DNA from: a virus
IMG/VR virus record: IMGVR_UViG_3300034062_004313
Span: 91,875-155,874 of that record
Strand: one strand, 5' to 3'
DNA length: 64,000 bases
Shown: positions 51,701 through 60,517 of the stretch, in pieces
Position numbering within the stretch: the stretch's first letter is position 1
Layout: each line of letters opens with the position of its first letter
Translations under genes and position numbers: made by a program
Notes under the pieces: generated by a model
What the model was told of the DNA's origin: nothing
Database searches by the model: none
The model's input: the letters and a program-made list of their open reading frames with translations, nothing else

Positions 51701-52351
51701 TACATATTTGCAAACTTCTCAAAAGATGCTCAAAAGAGAGAAGTGGAAGAACTTGTTGTTAGAAATCAATTTGAAGATTTATTAAACTTTGACATTTCTA
51801 AATTTGAATTTTTAAATATAGAGAGTAACAGAATTAATCATTATATGAATGGTGAAAATATAAAGGAAATTCAAGAATTTATGAATGTTATAGCATTTTA
51901 TTCTTTTATGATTGCTCCACATATTGATAAATCAAGGGGTAATTTTTCTTCAATTATTCCCATATCTATTACTAAAAGAATTATAGAAAATGCTATAAAC
52001 AATTTTAATAAATATAATAAAACATGGACTACATCTAATTATACTATATTTTTTGAGCAGTTTGAAGAAATGTTTAGAGAAATGAATTCTGAATTTAAAC
52101 TTCAAACAAAAGATAAAGGAGAATATTATTTTCATGGAGATGCAGGAAAACTTTATGGAATTCTAAATAAGTTTTCAGTGAATGACCCATTTTATCAAAC
52201 AAGGTTAGCTATGTTAAATCCTTCAAAAGAAGGAGTTAATACATTTTTAATTAAACTTAAAGATAGAAAACCTTATATAGAAAAAGAAAACCCTGAAATA
52301 ACTTTAAATATTAAAGCATCTGGATTACCAAGTTCGGATATAATTTGTTAA
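42740..52351 (+). CDS. giant putative virion RNA polymerase with nuclease-like and zincin-like domains
   Basis: A 3,203-residue protein. The catalytic loop is D2198-N-D2200-I-D2202, preceded by VGVRIPLQDLNFVSH and GDVIILPTEFYKQVGA, the layout of the double-psi beta-barrel of crAss-like and YonO-type single-chain RNA polymerases (usual motif DFDID). N-terminal residues 343-383 resemble a PD-(D/E)XK nuclease core: GALDLVAI with D346, VIDIKT with D360 and K362, QISIY with Q379. H575-E-G-W-H579 is an HExxH zincin motif with EEFLADEF downstream. Crass-like virion polymerases transcribe early genes after ejection. The start could be 42746 (TAATG overlap), two residues shorter. No stop codon recoding is needed to keep the frame open. 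Confidence 0.78.
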   Translation: MLMICLNEQHIKAAIGATKNIIKENTGISFPELAKKLYNRFYQPLIEKNDREKVENFSIEIVKYIAKEMHSRIDEFEQENQLIDAYSKVQDALNEEQKQVLKEQVVNKIKLNPQDMLNLQRDEAIRELVGLNRRKEIKRPIIKDTSVKIQNALLKIKNLFPQSVNLYTFYAKAIESTIKGIPDKETGTLIKLSGQQSVDRGEYFDIEPLFRASQIATGHQPKDYTEPYNLTESTEYGNIVDNTIRFFIKNKDKSYAQLKKQLQNDPDFRLSFSQYMTLQRSNSPEVRERKIFEDYLDSFLDDMIYVINQIEETYKDYYLTDLTELGSDSKNFRIYDISLNAIGALDLVAIKEDGSYRVIDIKTAYDKISLKKKEDYNTQISIYNLILSNIEGLTPENKSDIFYIQKDIYVTDRSDTDKFGKFVKSVLKSTEVVSLDSKTKEEVLEKIVKYKEEFYKSYNPKTDLKFIEEDNLDEKKAKSKKSNLSVTSRIRYKNNFRKFEEEKNKKPLLSKIVKNEKMSTTTSLKEGVKWLKNTFPEISEQGVHVVKTLLSDTGGQFFLDAIYLAEKSNEGVAYHEGWHRFTQLYLKKDEKVTLYNKTKERAIDFISREGVKLNTSTATFMEIEEFLADEFTKYANNPSEYKFDKLGEEPKSIFQKIWEFVLSLFNFKKNNGENSYQKLFNNLYFGTFYRGNFSMNNAMFSSLRSVLKDNTGNTLIDNTTFIRFRNYLDNAIQNHAMDNSYLINDRLIKSVTSFKDIISLIQESLVNLKDSYLQMEEDGVITPFQKTQLENLQKILEPKNINKFVASYLKFTGFKSIKNFYEKNINLVNKEKEESENSNIEKEESEGTDIPNSRLEEGPEIEFDRSGETDAFALARAELKDWFNSVSKLNVDKQGVYIIPEIDGVKKAYDEFYEVDDFGFVKTLEGKKAFYKTLEILSGSPSISILKQKLTNPDNYYLFPELQIIKDRLLGAKYDVDGTIYEVEGLIPKMERLSEAMNAGTISDEEAAEHSSLLSFMMHFLQIMGMSKVELLTLKVDFSKANEGEWDEQGGKKTFNPSSLIENTDISISNLINQLASEFQTNAKIDDDKTISIYEALQKLKSDGNLQSVNLTTAAKSLSSYKFFKNELGDYFFNPFYKLENFEYFYTKESFSLSQKAKLQDFYSSFGVSLENALLNNPAYRYKILQNYKSLIGIRNELANTSLNVFKSNLYWKEKELTNPSDNKEALQTIINKMFSKNPIDRLMYLGQEYKEKKGDRSKIFAKNLPTLIELASLKREMKDNYSSGSVLTKSGSQFSYYQPNQQLIIADFINSDEIQSFKDFDKYEALYHLNPIRNRQLLYEPWIRMIFDDKGNKIPSMKLKISVLTQQTINSEIGEKIEKTTGELSIGSKILFDFMVVSDTGYSEIKRMETSDSSWRQSVFNENTGKDVPILKNIESFKDGQFLTIIHHYITSAAFMYRFHKSKEGTGYLEKPINNLGVFEEMLGKDITDEIKSFVNSKPLDYDLNNMLGELLMLNEEFIEEIEKKVVSYFEDITFGNQFGIDSLGEDSFSKFFKDNISEEDFSKVSKLIKYSQVYNGKFPFKTLKTPGNISELFSDKKFKEKITQFVATDFLNSMADSAMFFGDYTYWKDAIKRRKVIGNNGSIHTVTGELLNAVNAQLNFKSIKKTYRDFYKMEPSTKPNSVVRKTVLIDEVVSLDYENKVIKPLEELYKQLGIKSDPRVDKVATIKAWGKAELGDAAAYISLDLYRFMRQRERLWSEQDEAEYNRQNLILDWHLFKNPTAQYDEDGNFIEEDFTEDEFREIFGKPYSSFNVAKFAMTGPILSQDIDSHLMPVFDKMGLKVLIPETDYEQRKTLFDYMYTNDADYLVYESGSKGFIAAKSEAWGENGLDINAKYVDHAGSFFKNQQNTTSIKKESVLANQLRGIFYSPMLLHANLRPVLEQQYKRFINSLTEIIDIKSGKTLASIGLNRDGNFIEINGKVAGKKIFVEKIREKVIDLYPSQVEILDTLDVDKDGNFINFLESLHNYKDIYNIISGLMDDSFRKIKLNGSKFYQTIELGTSLQFNNSKRNTDKSLKLNWHKLDYTPSGKKIVGTLECECKISFSKAFEPLLNLPDRDGIPIKVARRTFKEQLDLLNALRSDEIWYEQYKESFVMVGVRIPLQDLNFVSHLTVREFLSPVEGDVIILPTEFYKQVGADNDIDTVTATYKFLDEATGLPIAKVNESYKDIQDKLLKIEDDISSIAPTKTVEVTSKIDMEYLLRNYLEIYENNGKTEEDFIKDLTLHEAGGVNGQYDKKSFFYKIKRMNLGSIGKQTYEQHVYEDFLEDVDNLVQQTEFTETYEEDVDESSEYKRLKKERRDLKKKQRNYIKGLTNEVVDSIITVLRTPEAFLYFTETDDMSKVENMSKKIIELKTEKNIKDIDATFNAPMSALKSIGAKNNYVNHNNNFGVRTQLGSWVKFARLLVTLKTINAGVNKKYKSASDAKTLLGDKFLYDRTIRNPLSKENDKSFYSFEMYDEKGERINKNVSIIVSTLLDLFKNPDTYPSLNVTWNNIKQAIFLSSLRIPMEDIMLYLNNPITEELEITKNKLGESFQMRHSIVETGKNLFDSEIFDKNESSFFTYADNVKGAGMNRFTTGQFQRAEEKLTQLEITEGSLKFTIDEINEFTRIYNRYKREESKKGNPIDLKSFLKNNPSYKKLAKNIFLYHITLIEDGNNFYKSVVKYLDRDSVKYNNEGKIYDIKAREKIITKQGMLNDSFLEDIRNDSVFSFLYHDETVLNGLSVLKQEILQNPTIKQKYNELLAKLISEVNLDSEGMKKFSQVYYTDFLEMIYKNFFVLELNQKDINGVEKLNKNFLFDFFKSDIFVDFPKLKKEFSLSNAEEIMKQMEMEEEDSLFSFEKLPNQLPQFLSKYPEFRELEIFKILGPRTLSSHLNQERMNQFRDNNNEELDETGEPLERSDEEYEERKYVKKLPDPNLSELINTMKKSYIFANFSKDAQKREVEELVVRNQFEDLLNFDISKFEFLNIESNRINHYMNGENIKEIQEFMNVIAFYSFMIAPHIDKSRGNFSSIIPISITKRIIENAINNFNKYNKTWTTSNYTIFFEQFEEMFREMNSEFKLQTKDKGEYYFHGDAGKLYGILNKFSVNDPFYQTRLAMLNPSKEGVNTFLIKLKDRKPYIEKENPEITLNIKASGLPSSDIIC

Positions 52352-52360
52352 TTTTACAAA

Positions 52361-55300
52361 ATGGAATGTAGTTTAAATAAATCTCTTATAAAAGATACAA
52401 TAACAGACACTATTAATATTAGTGTAGTAAATTCAGGATTTTTTTCTGATGATTATGTAATGCTTGATAATAAAGGAGAAAAATTAGTATCTAAAATAAA
52501 TAAAGCTTACAAAACAGATGTATTAAAATTAGAAGATGGAAAACTTTCTATGGTAATACCCGATAAATTAATTTCTCAATACGCTTTTAGTAATCCAGAT
52601 GGGAAAGATATGGTATTTGAAGAAATTAAAAATTCATATTTATCATACTATTCTGATGGAAGTTTAAATTTAATAAGCGATGATAAATTTATAAATCATC
52701 CTTTATTAGAAGGTCCTTCTATAGAAGTTTTAATAAAGTTTGCAAAGAAGATAAATCCTAATTTTAAAGTGGCTGTAGTGGAAAATCTACCAGCAAAAGC
52801 ACTTTCTCTTATAAGAGATAACATAATTATAATTCAAGAAAGACATTTTTTTGATGAATTTCCACAAGAAATATCTCACTTCTTTGTAGAATTATTAGAT
52901 GAAAATTCAGAAATATATAAAGAACTTATTGAAAAAATAAGTGATTTTTCAATATATGGAGAAATCAGAGAAAAATATAAAAATAATCCAGCATATCAAA
53001 TAGATGGTAAACTCAATATAAAAAAGATAAAGAAAGAAGCTGCTGCAACTTTGATTGGAGAATATATAAAACAATCTCAAACAAATAATGTAAAAAATAA
53101 ATTTGGAAAAGACTCTGAAAAAATTACAACATGGTTTGATAAATTAATGAAATTTCTAAGAAGAGTTTTCACTTCTATTATTAGACCTATTTATCAAGAA
53201 CCTATTAGTAACATATTTGAAAAGTCTGCTCAACAGATATTAGAAGGAGATATAAGTAATTTAGATTTAGCAAAACCAATATCTATATATGATAGTTATT
53301 TTTATTCTTTAGCTGAAGCAGCAATGCCTGAAACTACAGAAGCAAGTGCATTTGCAAAAGCACTGAGTAAGTTTTCAAATGGAATGAAAAGAAAACTTAC
53401 AAAAGCATTCTTAGTATTTGCAGAAGATAAAAAGTTAGAAGGATTACTAAAAGAGTTAGCTGACCCTATGTATCCTAGTTATAATAGACTATTTGATGCT
53501 ATTAATTTATTAAAAGATGTAGATAGAACATTTGGATTTTTTGAGAATGAAGAGAATATAAATGTAAATATTATAGCAGAAGCAACACAAAAACTTGCAG
53601 AAGCATTTGCTATATTAGAAGCTGTTCCTAAAGCACTAACATCTGTTCTTGAAAATTTAAGAACTTCAATTAAAAAAGGAGGTTTAAATGAAAACGAATT
53701 AGTTAGTAATCTCACAGAACTTCAACACTACATGAAATTTATTGATACCTTTAAAAAGGTGGAGAGTGAATTTATAAGTCTTTTGAATGCAGTGAAAGAA
53801 AATGAAGAGTTAAATGAAGACATATATAATGATATGGTTCGTATTATGGGAACAACATCTACTCAATTTAATAGAGTAAATCTTGAAATTATAAATATAA
53901 TAAGGACACATCTATATGAAACGACTAAACTCTGGACCTTAACTTTATTTGAAAATTATAGAAAGAGTGTAACAGATAGATTGGAATTAGCCACTTTAGA
54001 TTCATCAAAAATAAAACTTCTAACTATGTTAGAAGAAACGTTTAGCTCAAATGACCATATAGAAGCTGCTTTATCAGGAAATTTAGATAAATTATATGCT
54101 AAAAGTGAGTTAGTAAAACTTGGAAAAGTAAAAGATAGATTTTCAAAAATAAAAGATATATCTAATATAGATTATTTTATATTTTTATTAGCTGCCCCTT
54201 CTTTAATGTCTGACCCTTTCTTAACTACAGCAGTTTCTTACTTTGTAAATCAACACTATAAAGAAGGTATACAAGCTGCTCAAGAAAGTAGAGTTTTTGC
54301 TACAGATGCTTTAGAATTAATGGAAAAAGCTGGAACAGATTATTATGGAACACAAGCTCAAATAATAGAAACTCAAAATACATTTGTACAAAATAAAGAT
54401 GAAGCATTTGAAAAAGCTACATTAATAGATGAAACATTAAGATATAATCTAAATTTTGATTATCAAACTCTCTTAAAACAAAGAGAAGATATAGGTAAAA
54501 ATTTAGGGTTTAAAAGATTTGAAATTAAAAATTTGAATCTAAATATAAAAGAAGGGAAAATAGAACTCCAATCAAGATTAGATGAAACTTTAAAAGAAGT
54601 AGAAAAATTAGAAAAAGAATATAAAGAAATTCAAAAAAAGATTAAAGATTTTAATTTTACTTATTATATACAACCATTTACAGATGATTACTATAAAATA
54701 ATAAATAGTCTAAATAATGAAAAAGATGGAGAACTATTAAAAAAAGCAAAACAATTAAAGTATTCAATTCTTCAATTGCAGTCTCAATTCTTATCACATT
54801 TAATATCTCAAAACCTTGAAAAAAATGATTATAAAGAAATTGAACTTGTTAATAAAATGTCTCAATTAGTAGAAATAGAACAAAGTCTTCCTCCATTTGA
54901 TAAAGTAAAATATGAAGAATTTTCTAAACTATTTATTGAAGATGAAATTAATACAGGAAGAGCTATAGCTGCACATAAAAACTCTTGGATAAATAACTCT
55001 ATCAGAGAAGCAAAAAAGAGTGGAGATACAACATCTATAGAAGATTTAAAAGAAAAATTTGAATATGATTGGGAAGAACTATTTATGGTTTATGACCTAA
55101 CTCCTAAATTTTGGGAACAAAACTCAAAAAATTGGGAAAATCTTCAAGAGTATATAAATAATAAAATAAATGAACCAAAACTTTTAAATAAGCAACTTGC
55201 TGCAATAAATACATTAAGAAATAAACTCTTAAAAGGAGTTAGAGGACCAAATGGAGAAGTATTTATACAAGCTTTAGAAAAAGTAAGGTCTCCTATTTCA

Positions 55301-58300
55301 GATAATCCTCTTTATGAAGATTTATATGAATTAGAAATTAGACAAGATTTATTAAGGAAAAAAATAAATGCTGTTAGCTCTGTTCCAAGAAACTTAACTT
55401 CAACACCAAATGGAAGAAAGTTATATGATACATTTTTAATTGGATATGAAATTGGTTATATACTTGAAGAAATAGAATTAAATAAATTGTCAGATGGTTT
55501 AATTTCTGAAATGTTAGGAGAATATTTTAATATGTCAGATAGCTTATTAAACTATATAAAAACAGAGGGAGTAAAAGGGAAAGATTCTTATAAAAATATA
55601 GTTAAAAAATTGTTTGAATCTGTAAAAAAAGAATATTCTCAATATGAAGAAACTCTAATAAATACAATTAATGTACAAGGTGATAATTTAAAATCTTTCA
55701 CAGAGTTAATGTTTGCTATAGTAGGGGGAGCAAATATTAGAGGAGTAGCATCAGAAGAATCATTAAATGAAGTGAATAGTATATTTAATAATATAGCTGA
55801 ATTTTCTACAAAAACAGTATCTCAAAATTATTTATACTTTATACAAAATGGAGTGGTAGATATATTAAAAGATTTGTTAGACCCAAAAATAAAAGTAAAT
55901 GGGGTGGATGACTCTTTAAGAAATCAAATAAGAGGAATAATTAATGAAATAGAATCTAAAGGGGTTTTTGACATTCAATTTATTAGAGAAAATGTTTGGG
56001 TAGAACCTATTTTTAATGCTATATATAATTATTTAATATATAGAGAAGAGACGGGTAATCCATATGTTACATTTTCATCAGAGTTTTTTATGAACTCTCA
56101 TAAAAAGATTAAGTCTAAAACTGCAAGAGGAAGCTGGATAGAACATTACGAACCTTTATCATTTCATAAAAAAATAGAACCTTTAGATAAAGAAAACTCA
56201 TCTCTATATCAATATAGACCAGTTAAATTTTTAAGAAAAAGTAAAGTGTCAGATGAATATATAACTGAAAAAATAAAAGAAATTGACCCAAGGGTTATAT
56301 CAGGACAGAAAAAAGCAACCGTTGATATTAACAATAATTGGTTACCTCGTTCTGTTAAAAAAGTTACAGTAAAAGATGATAAAGACAATGATACAATTAT
56401 AGATAATGTCTATTGGAATAATAAATATGAAGATATAAAGAATAATAATAAACCCCTTTTTGATTTAATTAATTATATCAAATTGCAATATTTACAAAAA
56501 CAGATTGATTTTTTACCAGAAGGACAAAGACCTGATTTAATTCTTCCTTCAAGAATGTTTGACCAATTTGAAAGAAAAAAAACTCTTATTGAAAATACTA
56601 AAGAAATCAAAGGAAATATTCAGGCATTTTTCTCTTTGAGAAAAGCAGATGAAACAAGTTCTAACATTAAAATAAATTTTGATGAAGAGTTAGGTATTCT
56701 AACACAAAATAATTATGATATATATACAGGAGCTATTATAGCAGAGAGTCAGGTAAAATTAAAATCTATGAGAAATATTCCTATTCATAGAGTTTCAAAA
56801 GATATTATTGCATCTATAATGTTTTTTATAGATGATATACATGAATATAAAGCTAAACAAATTGCATACCCAGTTTTTAAATCTTTTTCAGATGTTTTTG
56901 CTCAAACAAATACATTAAATTCTAATATGAATAAAAAAAGGTCTGAAGTAATGAATCTATATATGAAAACTCGTATTTTAGATGAAGTACCGGAAGGTTT
57001 TGCAAATAATCCAGCTTTAGCAAGAGTATTATCTTTTTTAAGAAAACTATCTGTAAATAAGTTGTTATTAGACCCTTTAGGAGCAATGGTAAACTTAGCA
57101 AATGGAGAACTTCAAATATTTATAGAAAATACTATTAGTAAAAAAGCATGGGCTAATTTTGTAAAAGCAAGCGTAGAAGCTACTAAATGGCAATATGCAT
57201 ATGATAAAGATGCTTTATTATTTAGTCAACATAAATTATCCATAGAATCTCAACTAATTGATGTATTAGGAATGATACCACAAGGTATAGATTTATCAGA
57301 AAGAATGTCTAAATTAGGTGTAGTTTCTGATTTAAAAGCTATAGCTATGCAACCAAGAGAACAAACTGAAATATTTATGGGTATTCAACTTGGGTTATCA
57401 ATAGTTGAAAATTATGATATTCAATATAATGGTAAAAAATTAAAAATAAAAGAACTTTATGAATTAGATAAATATGGAAATATTAAATTAAAAGATGAAT
57501 ATTTATCATTAAAAGATGATTGGGATATTATAGATGGTAAGAATATACAACAAATTAGGAATACTTTAATTAACACATATTCATTATTACAAGGTAACTT
57601 TTATGATTTTAATCAAAGTTATATTTCTAATACAGCTATAGGTAAATCAGCAGAGCTTCTTAAAAGATGGTTTATGACAGGATATATAAGAAGATTTCAA
57701 GGTGAAGTTTTAGACCCTTTTTTAGGTTCGGAAAGAGAAGGTTACCATTGGACAATGTTAAAGTTTTTATATGATATGGGGACATCATTAAAAAATGATG
57801 GTGCTTCTGGAGCAAAGGAGCATTTCAATCTTGTAATGACTAAAAAACAGAAGAATAATCTTAGAAAATCTGTTGCTGAATTAACATATATATTTTTAAT
57901 ATCAATGTTTTTAATACATATATTAAAATATGACAGTGATGATGAAGATAAAAATAAGAAATTAAAAAAAATGAGTTATTGGGAAAAAGTAGCAATTCTC
58001 ATAGCTATAAGAGCAAAGAGTGAAGCAGGTACATTTATACCTCTTCCTTTCTTTGGACTTGGTTTACAAGAAACATTTAGGGCATTTTTAGACCCATTTG
58101 GAGTTATTAAAGGAACTGTTTTAAATATTTCAGGAAGTGCAAAAATAATATTAGATGAAATTATGTATGCTATGGGATTTGATATTCCAGAAAAAAATAT
58201 GAGATATCAAAGAGATATGACAAATCCAGTTTTTCCTTCACTATCTTTAAAAGATAAAAATGATAGAAAAATATGGGTGTTAATTTTAAATACACTTGGT

Positions 58301-58372
58301 TATACAGGATACACCTTTGACCCTGAAACATATATTAAAACAATTGATTCACTTACAAATAGAATAAAATAA
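52361..58372 (+). CDS. giant cargo-like protein, 2,003 residues
   Basis: Residues about 155-180 (NIIIIQERHFFDEFPQEISH) resemble a zincin helix in which the first His is Gln169, so catalysis is doubtful. Long charged helices fill 700-1,000. Near the C-terminus, LTYIFLISMFLIHIL (about 1,840-1,860) is a probable membrane helix, followed by an acidic DSDDEDKNKK segment. It starts 9 bp after the polymerase gene. Known crAss-like virions package several giant proteins encoded together with the polymerase, so it may be a polymerase partner or an ejection protein. No polymerase motif was found in it. Confidence 0.5.
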   Translation: MECSLNKSLIKDTITDTINISVVNSGFFSDDYVMLDNKGEKLVSKINKAYKTDVLKLEDGKLSMVIPDKLISQYAFSNPDGKDMVFEEIKNSYLSYYSDGSLNLISDDKFINHPLLEGPSIEVLIKFAKKINPNFKVAVVENLPAKALSLIRDNIIIIQERHFFDEFPQEISHFFVELLDENSEIYKELIEKISDFSIYGEIREKYKNNPAYQIDGKLNIKKIKKEAAATLIGEYIKQSQTNNVKNKFGKDSEKITTWFDKLMKFLRRVFTSIIRPIYQEPISNIFEKSAQQILEGDISNLDLAKPISIYDSYFYSLAEAAMPETTEASAFAKALSKFSNGMKRKLTKAFLVFAEDKKLEGLLKELADPMYPSYNRLFDAINLLKDVDRTFGFFENEENINVNIIAEATQKLAEAFAILEAVPKALTSVLENLRTSIKKGGLNENELVSNLTELQHYMKFIDTFKKVESEFISLLNAVKENEELNEDIYNDMVRIMGTTSTQFNRVNLEIINIIRTHLYETTKLWTLTLFENYRKSVTDRLELATLDSSKIKLLTMLEETFSSNDHIEAALSGNLDKLYAKSELVKLGKVKDRFSKIKDISNIDYFIFLLAAPSLMSDPFLTTAVSYFVNQHYKEGIQAAQESRVFATDALELMEKAGTDYYGTQAQIIETQNTFVQNKDEAFEKATLIDETLRYNLNFDYQTLLKQREDIGKNLGFKRFEIKNLNLNIKEGKIELQSRLDETLKEVEKLEKEYKEIQKKIKDFNFTYYIQPFTDDYYKIINSLNNEKDGELLKKAKQLKYSILQLQSQFLSHLISQNLEKNDYKEIELVNKMSQLVEIEQSLPPFDKVKYEEFSKLFIEDEINTGRAIAAHKNSWINNSIREAKKSGDTTSIEDLKEKFEYDWEELFMVYDLTPKFWEQNSKNWENLQEYINNKINEPKLLNKQLAAINTLRNKLLKGVRGPNGEVFIQALEKVRSPISDNPLYEDLYELEIRQDLLRKKINAVSSVPRNLTSTPNGRKLYDTFLIGYEIGYILEEIELNKLSDGLISEMLGEYFNMSDSLLNYIKTEGVKGKDSYKNIVKKLFESVKKEYSQYEETLINTINVQGDNLKSFTELMFAIVGGANIRGVASEESLNEVNSIFNNIAEFSTKTVSQNYLYFIQNGVVDILKDLLDPKIKVNGVDDSLRNQIRGIINEIESKGVFDIQFIRENVWVEPIFNAIYNYLIYREETGNPYVTFSSEFFMNSHKKIKSKTARGSWIEHYEPLSFHKKIEPLDKENSSLYQYRPVKFLRKSKVSDEYITEKIKEIDPRVISGQKKATVDINNNWLPRSVKKVTVKDDKDNDTIIDNVYWNNKYEDIKNNNKPLFDLINYIKLQYLQKQIDFLPEGQRPDLILPSRMFDQFERKKTLIENTKEIKGNIQAFFSLRKADETSSNIKINFDEELGILTQNNYDIYTGAIIAESQVKLKSMRNIPIHRVSKDIIASIMFFIDDIHEYKAKQIAYPVFKSFSDVFAQTNTLNSNMNKKRSEVMNLYMKTRILDEVPEGFANNPALARVLSFLRKLSVNKLLLDPLGAMVNLANGELQIFIENTISKKAWANFVKASVEATKWQYAYDKDALLFSQHKLSIESQLIDVLGMIPQGIDLSERMSKLGVVSDLKAIAMQPREQTEIFMGIQLGLSIVENYDIQYNGKKLKIKELYELDKYGNIKLKDEYLSLKDDWDIIDGKNIQQIRNTLINTYSLLQGNFYDFNQSYISNTAIGKSAELLKRWFMTGYIRRFQGEVLDPFLGSEREGYHWTMLKFLYDMGTSLKNDGASGAKEHFNLVMTKKQKNNLRKSVAELTYIFLISMFLIHILKYDSDDEDKNKKLKKMSYWEKVAILIAIRAKSEAGTFIPLPFFGLGLQETFRAFLDPFGVIKGTVLNISGSAKIILDEIMYAMGFDIPEKNMRYQRDMTNPVFPSLSLKDKNDRKIWVLILNTLGYTGYTFDPETYIKTIDSLTNRIK

Positions 58373-58373
58373 G

Positions 58374-58568
58374 ATGATAATATCCTTACCAAATGGAAAA
58401 TTTCTTCACAAATCATTAGAAGAAATGCTATCTATAAAAGATGAAGAAATAGATATGTGGTATCAGAACATGATAGCAGATAATATGGGAGATGATAGCC
58501 TTAATCCATTTACATCTTTTAGAGATGTAGAACTTATGGAATTTGATATTCCAGATATAGAAGAATAG
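58374..58568 (+). CDS. small acidic protein, 64 residues
   Basis: Begins MIISLPNGKFLHKSLEEMLS and ends MEFDIPDIEE; very acidic, soluble, no motif. The ATG is 1 bp after the stop of the 2,003-residue gene, so it is probably a small partner of the cargo proteins. Confidence 0.6.
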   Translation: MIISLPNGKFLHKSLEEMLSIKDEEIDMWYQNMIADNMGDDSLNPFTSFRDVELMEFDIPDIEE

Positions 58569-58599
58569 CTATATTATTAACTACTTAAAATTAACTTGC

Positions 58600-58617
58600 T
58601 AAATGTAGCAAAATAAA
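58600..58617 (+). other. short hairpin without T run
   Basis: TTGCTA, loop AATG, TAGCAA, between the cargo operon and the tail fibre gene. It is too weak to call as a terminator. Confidence 0.35.
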
Positions 58618-58629
58618 TTATATTAGGTT

Positions 58630-60501
58630 ATGACATGTTGTGATATACCCGCAAAATTACACTCTTTCCCCCAAACATGGAGAGAAGAACTTTCTGCATT
58701 ATTATGTGAAATAGTAAATGAAAGACAAAATATTGATTGTGAAACAGTTAAAGATTGTGAAACAGTTACAGCTCTAACAGCTTTTTCATTAAATGAAGAT
58801 GTACTTTCTATTTCTTATAGAGATGAAAAAAATATTGTAACTACTCGTCAACAGAGCATTTCTTCTATTTTTAATAATATATTAACATTTAATAGTGGAT
58901 TAGAAAAAAATAGTAATGTTGTACAATTAGGTGGAAACCCACTTCTAAAAAATACAATATTAAATCTATCAGGATATATATTAGATGTAGATGGAGAAAA
59001 TATTAGATTCTCTGATTATCCCTCTTCAAGAACTCCCGATACAGCAAATGGAACTTATTTGTTTACTAACACAAGTGGTAAATTAATGACTGGTTCATTA
59101 GCTTCATTAATACCTAGTACTTTTTCAGCACCATTAACATTTGATAATGGTTTAACAAGAACTACTAATAATATAAGATTGGGTGGAAATCTTGTAACTC
59201 CTACAGTTATTGATGCTGTTAATGATGCTGCTCTTGTAACAAATGATTTATGGGTTAAAAATAATACAGCTTTTGGAGATTTAAGAAATACTACTAATGT
59301 AGTAAGATTTTTAAATGTTCATAATGCATTACCGGGAAAACAAGATATACACCCTTTTTATGTAGATAAGGTATTTACTGAGACTTCTCCTACAACAGAT
59401 AGTTATGGAGCAGTAATTATACATTCAGCAAGAGGTGCTGGAAACTTAAATTTTACTAATGTATATAATAGTGCTTTAGATGTTAGATTTTCCTATTCTT
59501 CAAATACATCGAATATTATAGGTAATGTAAATGGTGTTATTTCAGGATTAACTTTTGGAACTAGTGAAACATTAACTGGTGGAGATATAGATTCTTTTAC
59601 AGGATTTAGAGCTTCAGCCCCAAGACAATCAACTCTTTCTAATCCATCTAATAAAACATATGGTGGAGAAATAGACACTTTATATGGACTTTATGTAGAA
59701 GATTTAAGAAATGGTAGCGAAGTAGACCCATCTGTAGTAATAAATAATACTTGGGGAGTTTATCAAGAAGGTGTTAATGATTTTAATAGGTTCTATGGTG
59801 TTACTGGATTTGGGCCATTTGGCCTTGGTGATTTATCTGCGCAAGTAAATATATCAAGAACAGCAAAGCATAATTATAAATCACAATCTTTAAACTCTTA
59901 TCTTCTACTTAATCAAAATAGAGGAGTTCAACCAATAGTAGATAATATATCAACTCCTACACATAGTACTATAGATTTATCTTTCACAGGAAATGAAACT
60001 TTTGACGCTAGTTCTTTTGTATCAGCAATAGATGCTAAAGTTACTTATAGTTCTAATACATCTAATGTTACAGGTAAAGTATCAAGCATAACAACAGATA
60101 GTATATTTTATTCAGGTGTTGTTAGTAATGGAGGTGGAAGTTTTGATAAATTAATAGGAGTAAGAGTTACAAAACCTTTACAATTACAACCTACTTTAGC
60201 TCTTGCTGCAAAAAATTACACAGGTACAATAGCAGATACGTATGGTATATTAATTGAACAGCAATATGGTGGATTAGCTGTTGGTGCTGCACAAACAAGA
60301 ACTTGGGGTGTATATCAAGAAGGTGCTAACGATGTAAACTACTTTGCAGGTAAAACAAGAATTACTGAATTAAATATAGGAAATACAGGAGCATCTGTAC
60401 CAAATGCCGTTACAGCATCTGTAGCAACAGCATCTACAAATAAAATAGCAATAAATATAAATGGTACTACTTATTACCTTTTAGCAACAACAGTAGCTTA
60501 A
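58630..60501 (+). CDS. tail fibre-like protein with internal duplication
   Basis: A 623-residue protein. The N-terminus (MTCCDIPAKLHSFPQTWREE, about 1-60) is a likely attachment domain. The remainder is Asn/Thr/Gly-rich beta structure. Two related units of about 160 residues each contain a VKVTYSSNTSN-type strand and finish NTWGVYQEGVNDFNRFYG (about 375) and RTWGVYQEGANDVNYFAG (about 560). The end, ASTNKIAININGTTYYLLAT, resembles fibre tips. A receptor-binding or accessory fibre is likely from composition and position before the lysis genes. Confidence 0.6.
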   Translation: MTCCDIPAKLHSFPQTWREELSALLCEIVNERQNIDCETVKDCETVTALTAFSLNEDVLSISYRDEKNIVTTRQQSISSIFNNILTFNSGLEKNSNVVQLGGNPLLKNTILNLSGYILDVDGENIRFSDYPSSRTPDTANGTYLFTNTSGKLMTGSLASLIPSTFSAPLTFDNGLTRTTNNIRLGGNLVTPTVIDAVNDAALVTNDLWVKNNTAFGDLRNTTNVVRFLNVHNALPGKQDIHPFYVDKVFTETSPTTDSYGAVIIHSARGAGNLNFTNVYNSALDVRFSYSSNTSNIIGNVNGVISGLTFGTSETLTGGDIDSFTGFRASAPRQSTLSNPSNKTYGGEIDTLYGLYVEDLRNGSEVDPSVVINNTWGVYQEGVNDFNRFYGVTGFGPFGLGDLSAQVNISRTAKHNYKSQSLNSYLLLNQNRGVQPIVDNISTPTHSTIDLSFTGNETFDASSFVSAIDAKVTYSSNTSNVTGKVSSITTDSIFYSGVVSNGGGSFDKLIGVRVTKPLQLQPTLALAAKNYTGTIADTYGILIEQQYGGLAVGAAQTRTWGVYQEGANDVNYFAGKTRITELNIGNTGASVPNAVTASVATASTNKIAININGTTYYLLATTVA

Positions 60502-60517
60502 ATTATAAAATAATAGA

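Noticed and set aside
52859-52885. Active zincin in the 2,003-residue protein
   Set aside because: The motif is QEISH, lacking the first His ligand, so a working HExxH site is not supported.
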